Of a stretch of DNA of 64,000 nt, positions 51,552 to 61,149 are shown one piece after another. Both the position numbers and the translations under genes were made by a program. Under the pieces are notes generated by a model. The model saw only the letters and a list, made by a program, of their open reading frames with translations. It was not told the origin of the DNA and did not search any database. The first letter of the stretch is position 1, and each line of letters opens with the position of its first letter. Where the stretch lies: the NCBI GenBank assembly GCA_905215805.1, contig CAJMRL010000008.1:24779-88778 (forward strand), written 5' to 3'. This DNA is from an uncultured bacterium. GTDB taxonomy: Bacteria > Bacillota > Clostridia > UBA1381.

Positions 51552-52325
51552 TTATGAATATCTATTAAAAAAATTTATAAAAAACGATTTTTTCTTTAAA
51601 TTTTTGTACCCATTTATATCTATTTCTCCGCCTTTTAGCAAAATAGCGTTATTTTCTTCCAGATACCGCCAATGATTTTCTCCGTAATGCTTTATCACCG
51701 CCGCTTTTGCCGCTTCAAGGCATGGCGGACGCTTCGTCATATTATGCATATCGGAGCCTATAAAATGGATCTTTCCGGTCTCAAAAAGCATATCCACATC
51801 CCTGCGCTGCCTCTTGTCAATAATAGTATCGGCATTCACCTGATAAAGCACATCAAGCTCAAAAAGAGAATTTAAAAGAGCCTTGTCCTGATACAAGAAC
51901 CTGTCTATATGCGCTATCACAGGTATAAAGCCGCGGAGCTCCGTTTTATATATAATATCAAAAATTCCCTCATTCCAAGGTGTATAGGGCATTTCAAGGA
52001 GGATATATTTTGTATCGCCTATGCAGAGCTTCTCCAGTCCCTCATACTCTGATATATCGCTCATAAGATGAAGCTCGCAGCCCGGTACGATTTTGGGCAG
52101 CGGCGTATCCGACTGAGCCGTTATTTGTTCAAGCTCGCTGAGTCTGTCGGCGCGTTTTTTTATAAAACTGTCGATTCCCTTCTGTTCCTTTGGATAGCAG
52201 TGAGACGTGGAAACGACCGTATCGACTCCCTGCCTGAAGCTTTCCTTAAGCATTTCGAGAGAAACGCCCGCATCCTTAGCTCCGTCATCAAAATTCGGAA
52301 GTATATGCGAATGGATATCTATCAT
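51552..52325 (-). CDS. CpsB/CapC-type PHP tyrosine phosphatase, 257 aa
   Basis: ATG at 52325, with GGGAGGG upstream. PHP-fold metal-dependent protein-tyrosine phosphatase: MIDIHSHILPNFDDGAKDAG at the N-terminus, VSTSHCYPKEQ, PGCELHL, PVIAHIDRF and FIGSDMHNM supply the His/Asp/Glu ligands. Length fits YwqE/CpsB. These enzymes dephosphorylate the BY-kinase that controls capsule or exopolysaccharide synthesis, but no kinase or capsule gene is in the window. It lies 22 bases after the VanZ gene and is probably co-transcribed. Confidence 0.9.
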   Translation of the reverse strand: MIDIHSHILPNFDDGAKDAGVSLEMLKESFRQGVDTVVSTSHCYPKEQKGIDSFIKKRADRLSELEQITAQSDTPLPKIVPGCELHLMSDISEYEGLEKLCIGDTKYILLEMPYTPWNEGIFDIIYKTELRGFIPVIAHIDRFLYQDKALLNSLFELDVLYQVNADTIIDKRQRRDVDMLFETGKIHFIGSDMHNMTKRPPCLEAAKAAVIKHYGENHWRYLEENNAILLKGGEIDINGYKNLKKKSFFINFFNRYS

Positions 52326-52347
52326 GATCTACCCTCCCAATAAAGCA

Positions 52348-52845
52348 TTAAAACAAATCCGGCGGCAAAACATCTCTTTTATGCAAAACGGCATACAAGA
52401 GCGCGAACAAGCCCCCTCCGACAACCGAACCGCATGTATCTATAACAACATCCTTCACCAGCGGCCCGCGTCCAGCGACAAACCCCTGATGGATCTCGTC
52501 CGTAACGGCATATATACAGCATAAAGCCGCCGCAAAAAAATATATCAGCTTCCTTCTTTTAAATCTTTTTGAAAAATAAAATACCGCCGATGCGCAAAAG
52601 CCTAAAGCCGCATAAATCGTAAAATGAGCGCATTTCCTTATATAATTGTTGAGTTCTGTAATGTCCTGCCGCTTCTGCTCGGGAGTATGGTTTGCGGTCA
52701 TGGGCAGTATATCCACGATAAACGCCGTAACTCCGCGGCTGACATTATTGGATACATCGCGCTCCTGGGCGGAAAATCCGAATATCAGCGCCATTACCGC
52801 AAGCATTGCTGCAACAGACAGCGCATACATTAATTTTCTTATCAT
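52348..52845 (-). CDS. VanZ family membrane protein, 165 aa
   Basis: ATG at 52845. Four membrane helices (~5-25, ~75-95, ~100-118, ~130-150). VanZ signatures: FGFSAQERDVSNNVS, NYIRKCAHFTIYAALGF, AVTDEIHQGFVAGR and KDVVIDTCGSVVGG. VanZ proteins confer low-level teicoplanin resistance in enterococci; stand-alone copies are common in Firmicutes and of unclear role. First gene of a pair with the CpsB-like phosphatase. Confidence 0.9.
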   Translation of the reverse strand: MIRKLMYALSVAAMLAVMALIFGFSAQERDVSNNVSRGVTAFIVDILPMTANHTPEQKRQDITELNNYIRKCAHFTIYAALGFCASAVFYFSKRFKRRKLIYFFAAALCCIYAVTDEIHQGFVAGRGPLVKDVVIDTCGSVVGGGLFALLYAVLHKRDVLPPDLF

Positions 52846-52965
52846 TAAATCACTCCATATAACAAAAGCTTTGCCGCCCTGTTGGTTAGATTAGATATTA
52901 TATCACTTTTTTACCAAAAGGTCAATATACGAAATTAAGAATGTGCCGTCAAAAAGCTAAGCATA

Positions 52966-53307
52966 TCATCCTCTCGGCGAGCTTACCTGAGCTGTCGGGG
53001 CGGGCGTGGGGGACTGCTCTGCCGGCTGCGGCGTCGGCGCTGCGGTAGGCATTGCGTCTATCTGTGCTCTTAGCTCCTCATTCTCTTTTTCAAGCTCCGA
53101 AATCCGCGCATCCTTCTCGCTCATCTGCTGCTTAAGCTCTACATTTTCCTTGACCGCCTGTGAAACGCTCTGTCTTTTTTCGCTGTCCGAGCCAAGCGTA
53201 ACGCCTATTATGCAGATAGCGGCAAAAATAACGGCTATTATCAGAATAACAGTCAGTAAAATCGGTCTTTTCCTCAAACCCTTATCCTTATAAACATTAT
53301 AATCCAT
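52966..53307 (-). CDS. Small membrane-anchored coiled-coil protein, 113 aa
   Basis: The ATG at 53307 (MDYNVYKDKG) is preferred over an adjacent TTG at 53310; AGGAG lies about 12 bases ahead. A basic N-terminus, one membrane helix (~17-40, LLTVILIIAVIFAAICIIGV), a coiled coil (~52-85, LKQQMSEKDARISELEKENE) and a Pro/Thr/Gln/Ala tail (AAPTPQPAEQSPTPAPTAQ). Similar in build to DivIC/FtsL-like proteins but without recognisable homology. Encoded about 40 bases after addA; function unknown. Confidence 0.7.
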   Translation of the reverse strand: MDYNVYKDKGLRKRPILLTVILIIAVIFAAICIIGVTLGSDSEKRQSVSQAVKENVELKQQMSEKDARISELEKENEELRAQIDAMPTAAPTPQPAEQSPTPAPTAQVSSPRG

Positions 53308-53348
53308 CAAATCACATCTCCTCCGGCAGACGGCCGCAAAAGCATATA

Positions 53349-56300
53349 TCAGCCGTCTGAGTTCTCCTCTAATTGTACCACACTTTTAACGGAAAATAAA
53401 TACAAAAATTTATTTTTTATATTTTTTCCGAGCATTTTTACTGCTCTTGCATACAGCTCAAGCTGCACGCCGTATTCCTGCTTTTTTCTTTTTATAAACT
53501 GCTCCGTATCCTCTCCGGCGCGCATCCTGTCTGTTTTGTAGTCTATAATGGTGATATCGCCGTTTTCATCCTCGAAATAGCAGTCTATCGTTCCCTGCAA
53601 AAGCATCATGTCATCCTGCTCCCATTCGGTATCGTCCCCGCGGCATAGCTCCGGAGAGTAAATATCCGGCTCTATCGCTATTTCAAACGGAGCTTCCCTA
53701 TGCATCCTTCCATTCTGATACGCTTTTATAAATTCACGGCCTATACCGCTTTCATCCTCAAAAAACCCCAGTATGACCTTCGGGTCAATATCCTTCTCAT
53801 CCTCCGCGCTTATCTCACCCATTGCGCGTATCCTCGATACCTGCTCCTTTACATAGTCGTCGTCCATATCCTCTGCCGGCTCTATAAATGCCATGACCTG
53901 ATGATACGCCGTTCCTATCAAATTAGCCGCTCTTTCCGACGGACGCAGGCATTCCGGCTCCGGCTTCATCGAAAGAATAACAGGCATATACCCCTGCGCT
54001 CCGGAGTTTATTTCCCGCTCCTCGTCATAGCTGTCGCTTTCGCTTATCTGCTCCGTGCTCATACGCGCGCTCTTTATGGCTGTTACCGTGGTCTTTGAGG
54101 GCAGTGCGCTGAGCGCCGCATACGGATACTCATACGAAAGCACCGAATATATATCCGCATCGCGCAGGGACGCTGTATCCTCCTCATGGAAATCCCATTT
54201 TTGGGCGCATGAATACATGACCGGCATTATCCAATCGGAAAATCCCCTTGCAGCCGAATACAGCTCCGGATTATCCTTCGCAAATTCAAAATCCCTTTTC
54301 CATTTTGCCTTTTCGCCGTCAAGCTTCTTTTCATCGGCATAATTCTTGACCGCCGTAATGATAAGCCGCTCCTTTGGACGAGTAAGTCCGACATACAGCT
54401 TTCGCAGATCCTCGCTGTGCTGTTCGCGGCTGTTTTCGTCCTCGATATAGCGAAGAGCGATAGTCGGCAGCGAATATTTTTCTTCGCCGTTTATATACCT
54501 CAGTCCTATCCCGGCGTTCTTGTTAAACGCCCAGTCCGCTCCTCTCGAGCCGCCGAACTGCTTTCCCGCCGATACCAAAAATACCACCGGAAATTCAAGT
54601 CCCTTGCTTTTATGGATTGTCATCATGCGCACTACATTATGATTTTCGCTTATAAGGCTTGCTCCGTCCGATTTAGCCTCCGCCGCCTCGAGCTTCTCTA
54701 TATAATTCACGAATTTAAACAAGCCCTTAAAGCCGCTTTCCTCATACTTTTTCGCTCTTTCATAAAACAGTCTTAAATTCGCCTGCGCCTGCTCCGCTCC
54801 GTCAAGAGCGCCCAGGAAATTATAAAATCCGGTCTCCGAATATATGTCCAGAATCAGCGACGCCACCGGCTTGTAACGCATATATCCTTCCCATCTGTCA
54901 AGCCTGCTTACAAACAGCCTCGCCTTTTCGCCGAGCCCTCCGCTCTCACGCTCCGCCGCCCTTTCCAATGCGGCCGACATATTATCCCTTGGAAGCATAA
55001 GATGGAGCCGCGCAATATCATCATCGCTGAATCCGCCGATAGGAGAGCGCATGACCGAAATAAGCGCTACATCGCGGCGGCGATTTATAAGCACCTTTAT
55101 AAGCGAAAGCATGGTACGAATCTCACGAAGAGAAAAATATCCCTCGCCCTGAACGCTCAAGGGTATCTCCATCCTCGCGAATTCCTCTTTATATATATCC
55201 GATATCGATGATACCGCCGAAGACAACACTGTTATATCGCTGTAGCGCACGGGATGACCGCCGCTGCCGCCCGAACTGCCCACGATCTCGCCGTTATCCA
55301 CCATTTCCCGTATACGGCGGGCAACATATTTTGCTTCTATCCTCTCCCTTTCCATATCCTCTCCGGAATCGGGCGAGGTATTTTTAAACACCGGGAGAAG
55401 AACCGTTTCCGGCTTCGGCAGCTCCTCGTCAAAGTCCTCACGTCCGGCATAGAGCATCTCGCGCCCCTTATACTCAACGTCTCCGTTAACATCGGACATT
55501 ACGTTTTCAAATATTTCATTCACCGCCTCGAGTATCTTCGGACTGCTTCGGAAATTTTTTGAAAGAACAATTCTTTCTCCGTCCTTGCCGGTATCGTATG
55601 CGGCGCTTTTTTGTTTAAATATATTCGGGTCGCCGCCGCGGAATGCGTAAATGCTCTGCTTCAAGTCCCCGACCATAAATATCGGTACAGGCTCTTTGCT
55701 GCCGTCACCCTCTGCAACTCGCCTGAAAATATCATCCTGCAAGCCGTTCGTGTCCTGATACTCGTCTATAAGTATCTCACTGTAGCGTGAGCGGTACTCC
55801 TGAGCCGTCTCCTTATCCTTAAAAAGCGTGTGCGCCATATGCTCTATATCGGAAAAGCTGTATACGGCACGCTTTTTCTTTATCTCGCCGATTATTTCCG
55901 AAAGAAGCCTTACACACTCCGATATGGCACGCATATCATGTGCGGCGTCCCTGATTTGCTCTTCGGTTTCAGCAGAGCTCTGTGAAAGACCTGCTCTTTC
56001 ACAGTCCTTTATAAATGCGCCGTAAATATTGTCTCTGTATTCGTCACGGTACGCTGTCCAATCCTCATGCAGAGTTTTAGCCTTTCTGTCCTTGTCCAGC
56101 TTATACGGGCAGTAGGCTCTGTTTAAAGCGTCATTATAGAGCGCATAGGCTCTGTCCCATGCTTCCCTGCCCGATACTCCGCCGTCCGCCGCCTTCTTCA
56201 GGAGACTTTCAAAGCCGCATATCTCCTTTATAAGCACTCCCCACATAAGATACAGCGCATCATTTTCCTCATCCTCACACTCCGCCGCCGCTTTTAGCGC

Positions 56301-57044
56301 CGCAGACATATCTTCGATCTCAAATCCGCATTCGGCATACATTTCCTCCGTCAGGGCGTAAAGCGAATTCAAGGCATACGCCGCCGCTTCCCTCATACAT
56401 TTAAGTGCGTGAGCCGCCCATTTTCCGCCAAATACCTCTTCCTCATACTCCGCCGCCGCTTCATCAAGCCACTCCATAGGCTCTGCGAACGGCTGTATAA
56501 ATGAATATATCTCGAGTATGAGAGATTTCAGCCTGTCATCGCTGTTTATGCTCGAATATTTTTCGGTGAGCCTTATGAATTCGTCATAGCTTATTTTATC
56601 CTCATAACGCCTGTTGTAAAGTCCGTCAATAAGTATGTCCGCCGCCTCTGCGCAGATAAGCGAATCCTCCGCCGGCTCGCAGAGCTTGAAATCCGGAGAA
56701 ATATTAAGATCATGCGTATGATTTTTCACACACTGCAGGCAAAACGCATCTATCGTGCATATATCCGCTCCGGAAATAAGCCTGAGCTGCCTTTGACGTG
56801 CAGCGTAATCCATATCGCTTTCCCTAAGGCTTTTTATTATTTTTTCCTTCATTTCCGCCGCTGCTGCATTTGTAAACGTAACCACAAGCATGGAGTCAAT
56901 ATCAACTCCGGCATAAATTTTTCTCTTTATTCTCTCCACAAGCACCGCTGTTTTTCCCGAACCGGCAGCGGCGCTTACTATTATATTATGACCGCCGTGC
57001 TCTATCGCACTCTGCTGGTCGCCGGTCCATTTTACCTCAGCCAT
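53349..57044 (-). CDS. addA: AddA helicase-nuclease subunit, 1231 aa
   Basis: ATG at 57044, sharing its A with the TGA of addB, and 7 bases after GGAGG. Recombination and double-strand-break repair enzyme with AddB. UvrD-type helicase motifs: Walker A SAAAGSGKTAVLVERI (~25-40), motif Ia VVTFTNAAAAEMKEK, motif II ILIDEYQDTNGLQDD, motif III VGDLKQSIYAFRGGDP, motif V MTIHKSKGLEFPVVFLVS and motif VI YVGLTRPKERL. C-terminal PD-(D/E)XK nuclease: GTIDCYFEDENGDITIIDYK then TDRM. Full length. Confidence 0.96.
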   Translation of the reverse strand: MAEVKWTGDQQSAIEHGGHNIIVSAAAGSGKTAVLVERIKRKIYAGVDIDSMLVVTFTNAAAAEMKEKIIKSLRESDMDYAARQRQLRLISGADICTIDAFCLQCVKNHTHDLNISPDFKLCEPAEDSLICAEAADILIDGLYNRRYEDKISYDEFIRLTEKYSSINSDDRLKSLILEIYSFIQPFAEPMEWLDEAAAEYEEEVFGGKWAAHALKCMREAAAYALNSLYALTEEMYAECGFEIEDMSAALKAAAECEDEENDALYLMWGVLIKEICGFESLLKKAADGGVSGREAWDRAYALYNDALNRAYCPYKLDKDRKAKTLHEDWTAYRDEYRDNIYGAFIKDCERAGLSQSSAETEEQIRDAAHDMRAISECVRLLSEIIGEIKKKRAVYSFSDIEHMAHTLFKDKETAQEYRSRYSEILIDEYQDTNGLQDDIFRRVAEGDGSKEPVPIFMVGDLKQSIYAFRGGDPNIFKQKSAAYDTGKDGERIVLSKNFRSSPKILEAVNEIFENVMSDVNGDVEYKGREMLYAGREDFDEELPKPETVLLPVFKNTSPDSGEDMERERIEAKYVARRIREMVDNGEIVGSSGGSGGHPVRYSDITVLSSAVSSISDIYKEEFARMEIPLSVQGEGYFSLREIRTMLSLIKVLINRRRDVALISVMRSPIGGFSDDDIARLHLMLPRDNMSAALERAAERESGGLGEKARLFVSRLDRWEGYMRYKPVASLILDIYSETGFYNFLGALDGAEQAQANLRLFYERAKKYEESGFKGLFKFVNYIEKLEAAEAKSDGASLISENHNVVRMMTIHKSKGLEFPVVFLVSAGKQFGGSRGADWAFNKNAGIGLRYINGEEKYSLPTIALRYIEDENSREQHSEDLRKLYVGLTRPKERLIITAVKNYADEKKLDGEKAKWKRDFEFAKDNPELYSAARGFSDWIMPVMYSCAQKWDFHEEDTASLRDADIYSVLSYEYPYAALSALPSKTTVTAIKSARMSTEQISESDSYDEEREINSGAQGYMPVILSMKPEPECLRPSERAANLIGTAYHQVMAFIEPAEDMDDDYVKEQVSRIRAMGEISAEDEKDIDPKVILGFFEDESGIGREFIKAYQNGRMHREAPFEIAIEPDIYSPELCRGDDTEWEQDDMMLLQGTIDCYFEDENGDITIIDYKTDRMRAGEDTEQFIKRKKQEYGVQLELYARAVKMLGKNIKNKFLYLFSVKSVVQLEENSDG

Positions 57045-60000
57045 CACTTGTCCTCCTTACCTTCAGCGCCGAAGCGTGCTCCGTCATTGTCCGGCATACG
57101 CGAAAGCGCTCCGTCCATATCAAACATGCAGATGTCCCTGAAATCGCAGTATACGCAGGCGCTCTGCTTGTTTTTGCCCAAATACGGCCGCTGTTTTATA
57201 TTTCCGTCCATAATTTCACGGTCAATCCCTATTATATTTTCCTCTACCTTGCCGAAAATACTCTTCCGCTCCTCCGTGGAGTGTATGGTATGTGAATTGA
57301 ATTTATCACGTTTCTTGACAAGCCTAAGCTTCAGGTATCCGGCGTCGGCGCTGTGACCCTCCTCGGTTATAGAGCTGCTGTACAATTCCGCCAGCTCCGT
57401 ATCCTCCTTATCGGCAAAGGTTATCCCGTCAAGAAGAATATCTTCCGAGTGCAGTCTTTCAATATCCTTCTGCTCTCCTATCCTGAGCCTTCTCATCTTG
57501 TCATGCACCGGCTGGTAATACACGCCCGTAAGCTCCATATCCTCTCCGTAAAACTTCATCGCCGCAAGAGCGTATATAAAAAGCTGCATGTTTATTCCGT
57601 TTCTTATATCGCTCAGACTGAATTGAGTCGAGCCTGTCTTGTAATCTATGACTCTGAAAACCTTGCGTCCGTCGGCTCTTATCCCCTCATCTACTCTGTC
57701 TATTTTTCCTCTTATAAATACCTCGTCATTAAGAGGGCAGATTCCGAAATCCTGCTCATATCCGAGCGGCACAAATTTACCCTCGGTAATGCTTCTGTAC
57801 ACATTATGCGCGCTTGAAGCGACTGTTTTTCCTATGCGCCGCAGTGTCCGCTTTCTCGGCTCAATATCGTAAGGCGCTATCTTTTCAAGCTCCTTTGCTG
57901 TCTGAGCGACTATCGAGCTTATCAGCTCCGAAAAATCCTTCTCAAAATCCTCCGGAGTTTTATTGGCCCATTCGAGCCATTTTTCACGCTTTTCCTCAAA
58001 GCTTTCCGCACCGTCTTCTATACGTTTGCAAAGCGTTTGTATCAGCATATGGGCATATGTGCCGACATGCGCCGCGCCTATCTCCATTTCCTCATCAGCC
58101 TTAGCACGTATTCCGTAGCGTATAAAATACATCATCGGGCATCTGGCGTATGTGTCTATATTGGTAGCGCTGTAAAGCCTGCCTGTCTCCCTGCCCGGTA
58201 CGCGTCCGTCATAAAGACGCTTCGCGCTTTCACGGCTGATTCTTATTTGCCGTCTTCCGAATACAGAAGCCTCATCTATAAGACGCAGATTTTCAAATTC
58301 TCGCCGGCTTTCAAAAAATTTATAAACATTTCTCCATACCGGAGGAAGCCTTTTGAGCGGATCTGCACAGTTTATAAGCAGACTCCGCAAAGCAGCCGCT
58401 TTTGAGGTGATATTTTCCGGGTCGGACGGCTCATATACAAGATTATCCCCGCGGACAGCCTTGGGGAACATAGCCGAAACATCAGTTATGATTCTTGCCG
58501 GACGGTATGCCGCTCCCTCTCCGTTCTGCACAGGATAGCAAAAATACAGTTTTTCATCAGCGGCGCACAGAGCGCGGTATACCTTAAAATACTGCATGTC
58601 CATCTGATTTTTTGTAGTAGGAGCAAAGCTTATCCCCATTTCCGAAAGCTGCTCGCGGTCGCTGTTTGACAAAAATCCTTCATATTTTATATCATCGGGA
58701 TATGTTCCGCTGACTGCCCCGGCTATAAACAAAGCCTTTACTCTTGATGACGTGCTGCGCTCCGGTGTTCCGGTATACACAGCGTCAAGAGAGGTAGGTA
58801 TTATGCGTATCTCGCATTTTGATAGTCCCGCCGCTATGCTGTCGCCGAACTCCTTAAAGCTCATTTCTTCATCTGCGGCAGTCACAACGACCTGATTTGC
58901 AACATCAAGAATCTCCGTCCATATCTGCGCAAGACGGCGGGCGGCGGTATGCGGATTCTCTATATCCGGCTCATAGCTCTCGAGCTTTTTTATATCCTCC
59001 CTGAGTCCCTCGTAAAGTCCTATCTCCTCTAAAAATTCGGTAAGTATACGGGCATAAAATGCAGCGTCTGAAGCATCTGTGTGCTTTTTACCCCTCAAGG
59101 CTGACGCAAGCTTCAAAAACGGCTTTATTACCGTCATTCTGACTGCATTCACTCTTTCAAGCTCTTCGCTCTCCTCTTCTTTTGGCTCGTCCTCATCCCA
59201 TACAGCCTCAAAAACCTCTTTTTCCATCCTCCAAGGCTCCGGAGTAAATTCTCCCTTGTCATTTAGCTTACCGAGCCATTTTGAACGTCCCCTCACTCCG
59301 TACCGGTTTACATAATTCTCAAGCACCGCCACATCATCAGAGCTGATATGAACCGTTTTTCCGTTTTCTCTTACGTAAATATATCCGGCATGAAGATAGT
59401 TAAACACAGACTCATAATTCCAGTCGTTTTCTATTATATCAAACACCGACAATATCTGCATTGCGATCGGATGGTCTGAAAGCACTATCTTTTCATCGGC
59501 AAAAAACGGTATGTCATGCTCAGCAAATACCGAGTTGATTATATATTCATAATCCACAGCTCCGCCGAAAAGCACTCCTATATCGCGGAAGCGCATACCT
59601 CCCCGCACAAGAGCAAGTATTTCGGAGGCTATATATTCAGCCTCGGAATGCGGGTCGCGGCATTCGTATATTTTTATGTTTTCCGCCTTGTCCGGAAACT
59701 CCCTTGTGCTTTCAAAAAATCGCATGAGATGCGAGATTTCAGGCGTTGTCTGCTCAGAGGTCAAATCGTCAAAGCATATCTCCTCGGTCTTAAACATTTC
59801 ACGAAAGCGCCTGAGCGCCGTCATCACAGGAGCATATGAAGCATAAATAGAATTTCTTTCCTCATCGTCCTCAATGCCTGACACATCAGGACAGTTAAGG
59901 CATACCGTAACCCTGCCGCAGCTCATAACGAGCGCGTCTATAAGACGCAGCTGAGCCGGGGAAAACTCGTCAAAGCTGTCTATCCATATCATCGTATTTT

Positions 60001-60592
60001 TATTTATATCTTTATTGGAGTATATCGCATCCGCAAGCCGGTTTATATCATCGTCACTGTCAGTAAAATTTCCCTCAAAAAGCAGCCTTTCATACTCCAT
60101 GTATATCTTTGCCGCCGCATCGGTTTTTTCGCGCAGTCTTTCGCTTGACGCTGCCGCGCCTGCCTTCATAAGAGCTTCGGCATCTATTCTGTAGCGCTTC
60201 ATCTCGGATATAAGCGACGCCATGCTGTCCGCAAAGCCTCTCATTCGCATAGCCGATGTGAGCCTTGTTTCTTCATGTGAATCGCAGTAGCGGCGCACCG
60301 CCTTTGCAACGAGCATCTGCTTTCCGGCGGGGCGCAGATATTTGCTTACCGTCGTGTTTAATATATTCACCGCCATTTTTCTCGGCGTCATTACATTTAT
60401 TCCGTTAAGTCCTATTATCCCGAAGCGGTGCACAAGCTCTCTTTCAGTCTCAAAAGAATAATGCTCCGGCACGAGCATTATACACTTGATATTCCCGTCC
60501 GACTCATGAGCCGCCGCAATTTCCTCTATGCACCTCTCATGCTTAGATGACCTGAGCGTTCCGCGTAAAATCCTAAGCGTTTTTTCACCCAT
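57044..60592 (-). CDS. addB: AddB subunit, 1182 aa
   Basis: The start is the ATG at 60592 (MGEKTLRILRG), 6 bases after GGAGGG; an in-frame ATG at 60619 precedes that site. Partner of AddA that recognises the recombination hotspot and carries the second nuclease. C-terminal nuclease DRVDEGIRADGRKVFRVIDY then KTGSTQ, flanked by the four iron-sulfur Cys: ARCPMMYFIRYG and CVYCDFRDIC. The N-terminal ATP site common in Bacillus AddB (G-x-G-K-T/S) is not recognisable: the equivalent stretch reads RGTLRSSKHERC. Order addB-addA is standard. Confidence 0.94.
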   Translation of the reverse strand: MGEKTLRILRGTLRSSKHERCIEEIAAAHESDGNIKCIMLVPEHYSFETERELVHRFGIIGLNGINVMTPRKMAVNILNTTVSKYLRPAGKQMLVAKAVRRYCDSHEETRLTSAMRMRGFADSMASLISEMKRYRIDAEALMKAGAAASSERLREKTDAAAKIYMEYERLLFEGNFTDSDDDINRLADAIYSNKDINKNTMIWIDSFDEFSPAQLRLIDALVMSCGRVTVCLNCPDVSGIEDDEERNSIYASYAPVMTALRRFREMFKTEEICFDDLTSEQTTPEISHLMRFFESTREFPDKAENIKIYECRDPHSEAEYIASEILALVRGGMRFRDIGVLFGGAVDYEYIINSVFAEHDIPFFADEKIVLSDHPIAMQILSVFDIIENDWNYESVFNYLHAGYIYVRENGKTVHISSDDVAVLENYVNRYGVRGRSKWLGKLNDKGEFTPEPWRMEKEVFEAVWDEDEPKEEESEELERVNAVRMTVIKPFLKLASALRGKKHTDASDAAFYARILTEFLEEIGLYEGLREDIKKLESYEPDIENPHTAARRLAQIWTEILDVANQVVVTAADEEMSFKEFGDSIAAGLSKCEIRIIPTSLDAVYTGTPERSTSSRVKALFIAGAVSGTYPDDIKYEGFLSNSDREQLSEMGISFAPTTKNQMDMQYFKVYRALCAADEKLYFCYPVQNGEGAAYRPARIITDVSAMFPKAVRGDNLVYEPSDPENITSKAAALRSLLINCADPLKRLPPVWRNVYKFFESRREFENLRLIDEASVFGRRQIRISRESAKRLYDGRVPGRETGRLYSATNIDTYARCPMMYFIRYGIRAKADEEMEIGAAHVGTYAHMLIQTLCKRIEDGAESFEEKREKWLEWANKTPEDFEKDFSELISSIVAQTAKELEKIAPYDIEPRKRTLRRIGKTVASSAHNVYRSITEGKFVPLGYEQDFGICPLNDEVFIRGKIDRVDEGIRADGRKVFRVIDYKTGSTQFSLSDIRNGINMQLFIYALAAMKFYGEDMELTGVYYQPVHDKMRRLRIGEQKDIERLHSEDILLDGITFADKEDTELAELYSSSITEEGHSADAGYLKLRLVKKRDKFNSHTIHSTEERKSIFGKVEENIIGIDREIMDGNIKQRPYLGKNKQSACVYCDFRDICMFDMDGALSRMPDNDGARFGAEGKEDK

Positions 60593-60632
60593 ATACTTCC
60601 CTCCCGATCTTTCCGGCAAAATACCGGCAGAA

Positions 60633-61061
60633 CTAATTCATAGCCTTCAATATTTTGTAGGCTTTCTTATATTTATCTATTCTTTTAAAATCCTCATAAG
60701 ACGGATTTTTTATCCTGCTTAAGTCCATATTATGACACAGGTCCGCCAATTTTACTGTTCTTGCGATTGGATTTGCGCCAAGCTTTTTTATATATTCAAT
60801 GTAATCAACATTATTTTTATGCGTCAAAAGCCTGACCGCATCAACCGACGCCTTTGGAAAACCCATTTCTTCAAGCTGCTCCGGAGTAGCGCTCGTATCC
60901 TCGCATACATCATGAAGAAGCGCCGCAATTTTATATTCCTCTCCCTTTACCGCTTTTGCAACAGCCCTCGGATGCAGAATATACGGCTTACCTGCTTTAT
61001 CCTTCTGCCCGGAGTGCATTTTTTTGGCGAACGCATCCGCTTTTTCTATAAGATCACTCAT
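60633..61061 (-). CDS. Small HD-domain alarmone hydrolase-like protein, 142 aa
   Basis: ATG at 61061. The complete HD domain resembles the hydrolase half of SpoT/Rel and the stand-alone Mesh1-type enzymes: PYILHPRAVAKAV, IAALLHDVCEDTSATPEQLE and TVKLADLCHNMDLSRI, giving the His, His-Asp, Glu-Asp and Asn-Asp metal and catalytic positions. No synthetase or regulatory domain. It would degrade (p)ppGpp to GDP/GTP with manganese, although some members act on other nucleotides. It lies 40 bases before addB, presumably in one operon. Confidence 0.8.
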   Translation of the reverse strand: MSDLIEKADAFAKKMHSGQKDKAGKPYILHPRAVAKAVKGEEYKIAALLHDVCEDTSATPEQLEEMGFPKASVDAVRLLTHKNNVDYIEYIKKLGANPIARTVKLADLCHNMDLSRIKNPSYEDFKRIDKYKKAYKILKAMN

Positions 61062-61099
61062 TTAAAGTCCTTTCATAAAATATCTTTCTAACCAAAACA

Positions 61100-61117
61100 G
61101 GAGGGTATTCACCCTCC
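61100..61117 (-). terminator. Hairpin after the GltD-like gene
   Basis: Perfect 7-bp GC-rich stem GGAGGGT/ACCCTCC with a 4-base loop; on the minus strand it is followed by TGTTTTGGTT, a weak T-tract. Confidence 0.6.
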
Positions 61118-61149
61118 CGCCGGCTGCCGGTATCAAATCGGCGCCTTTC

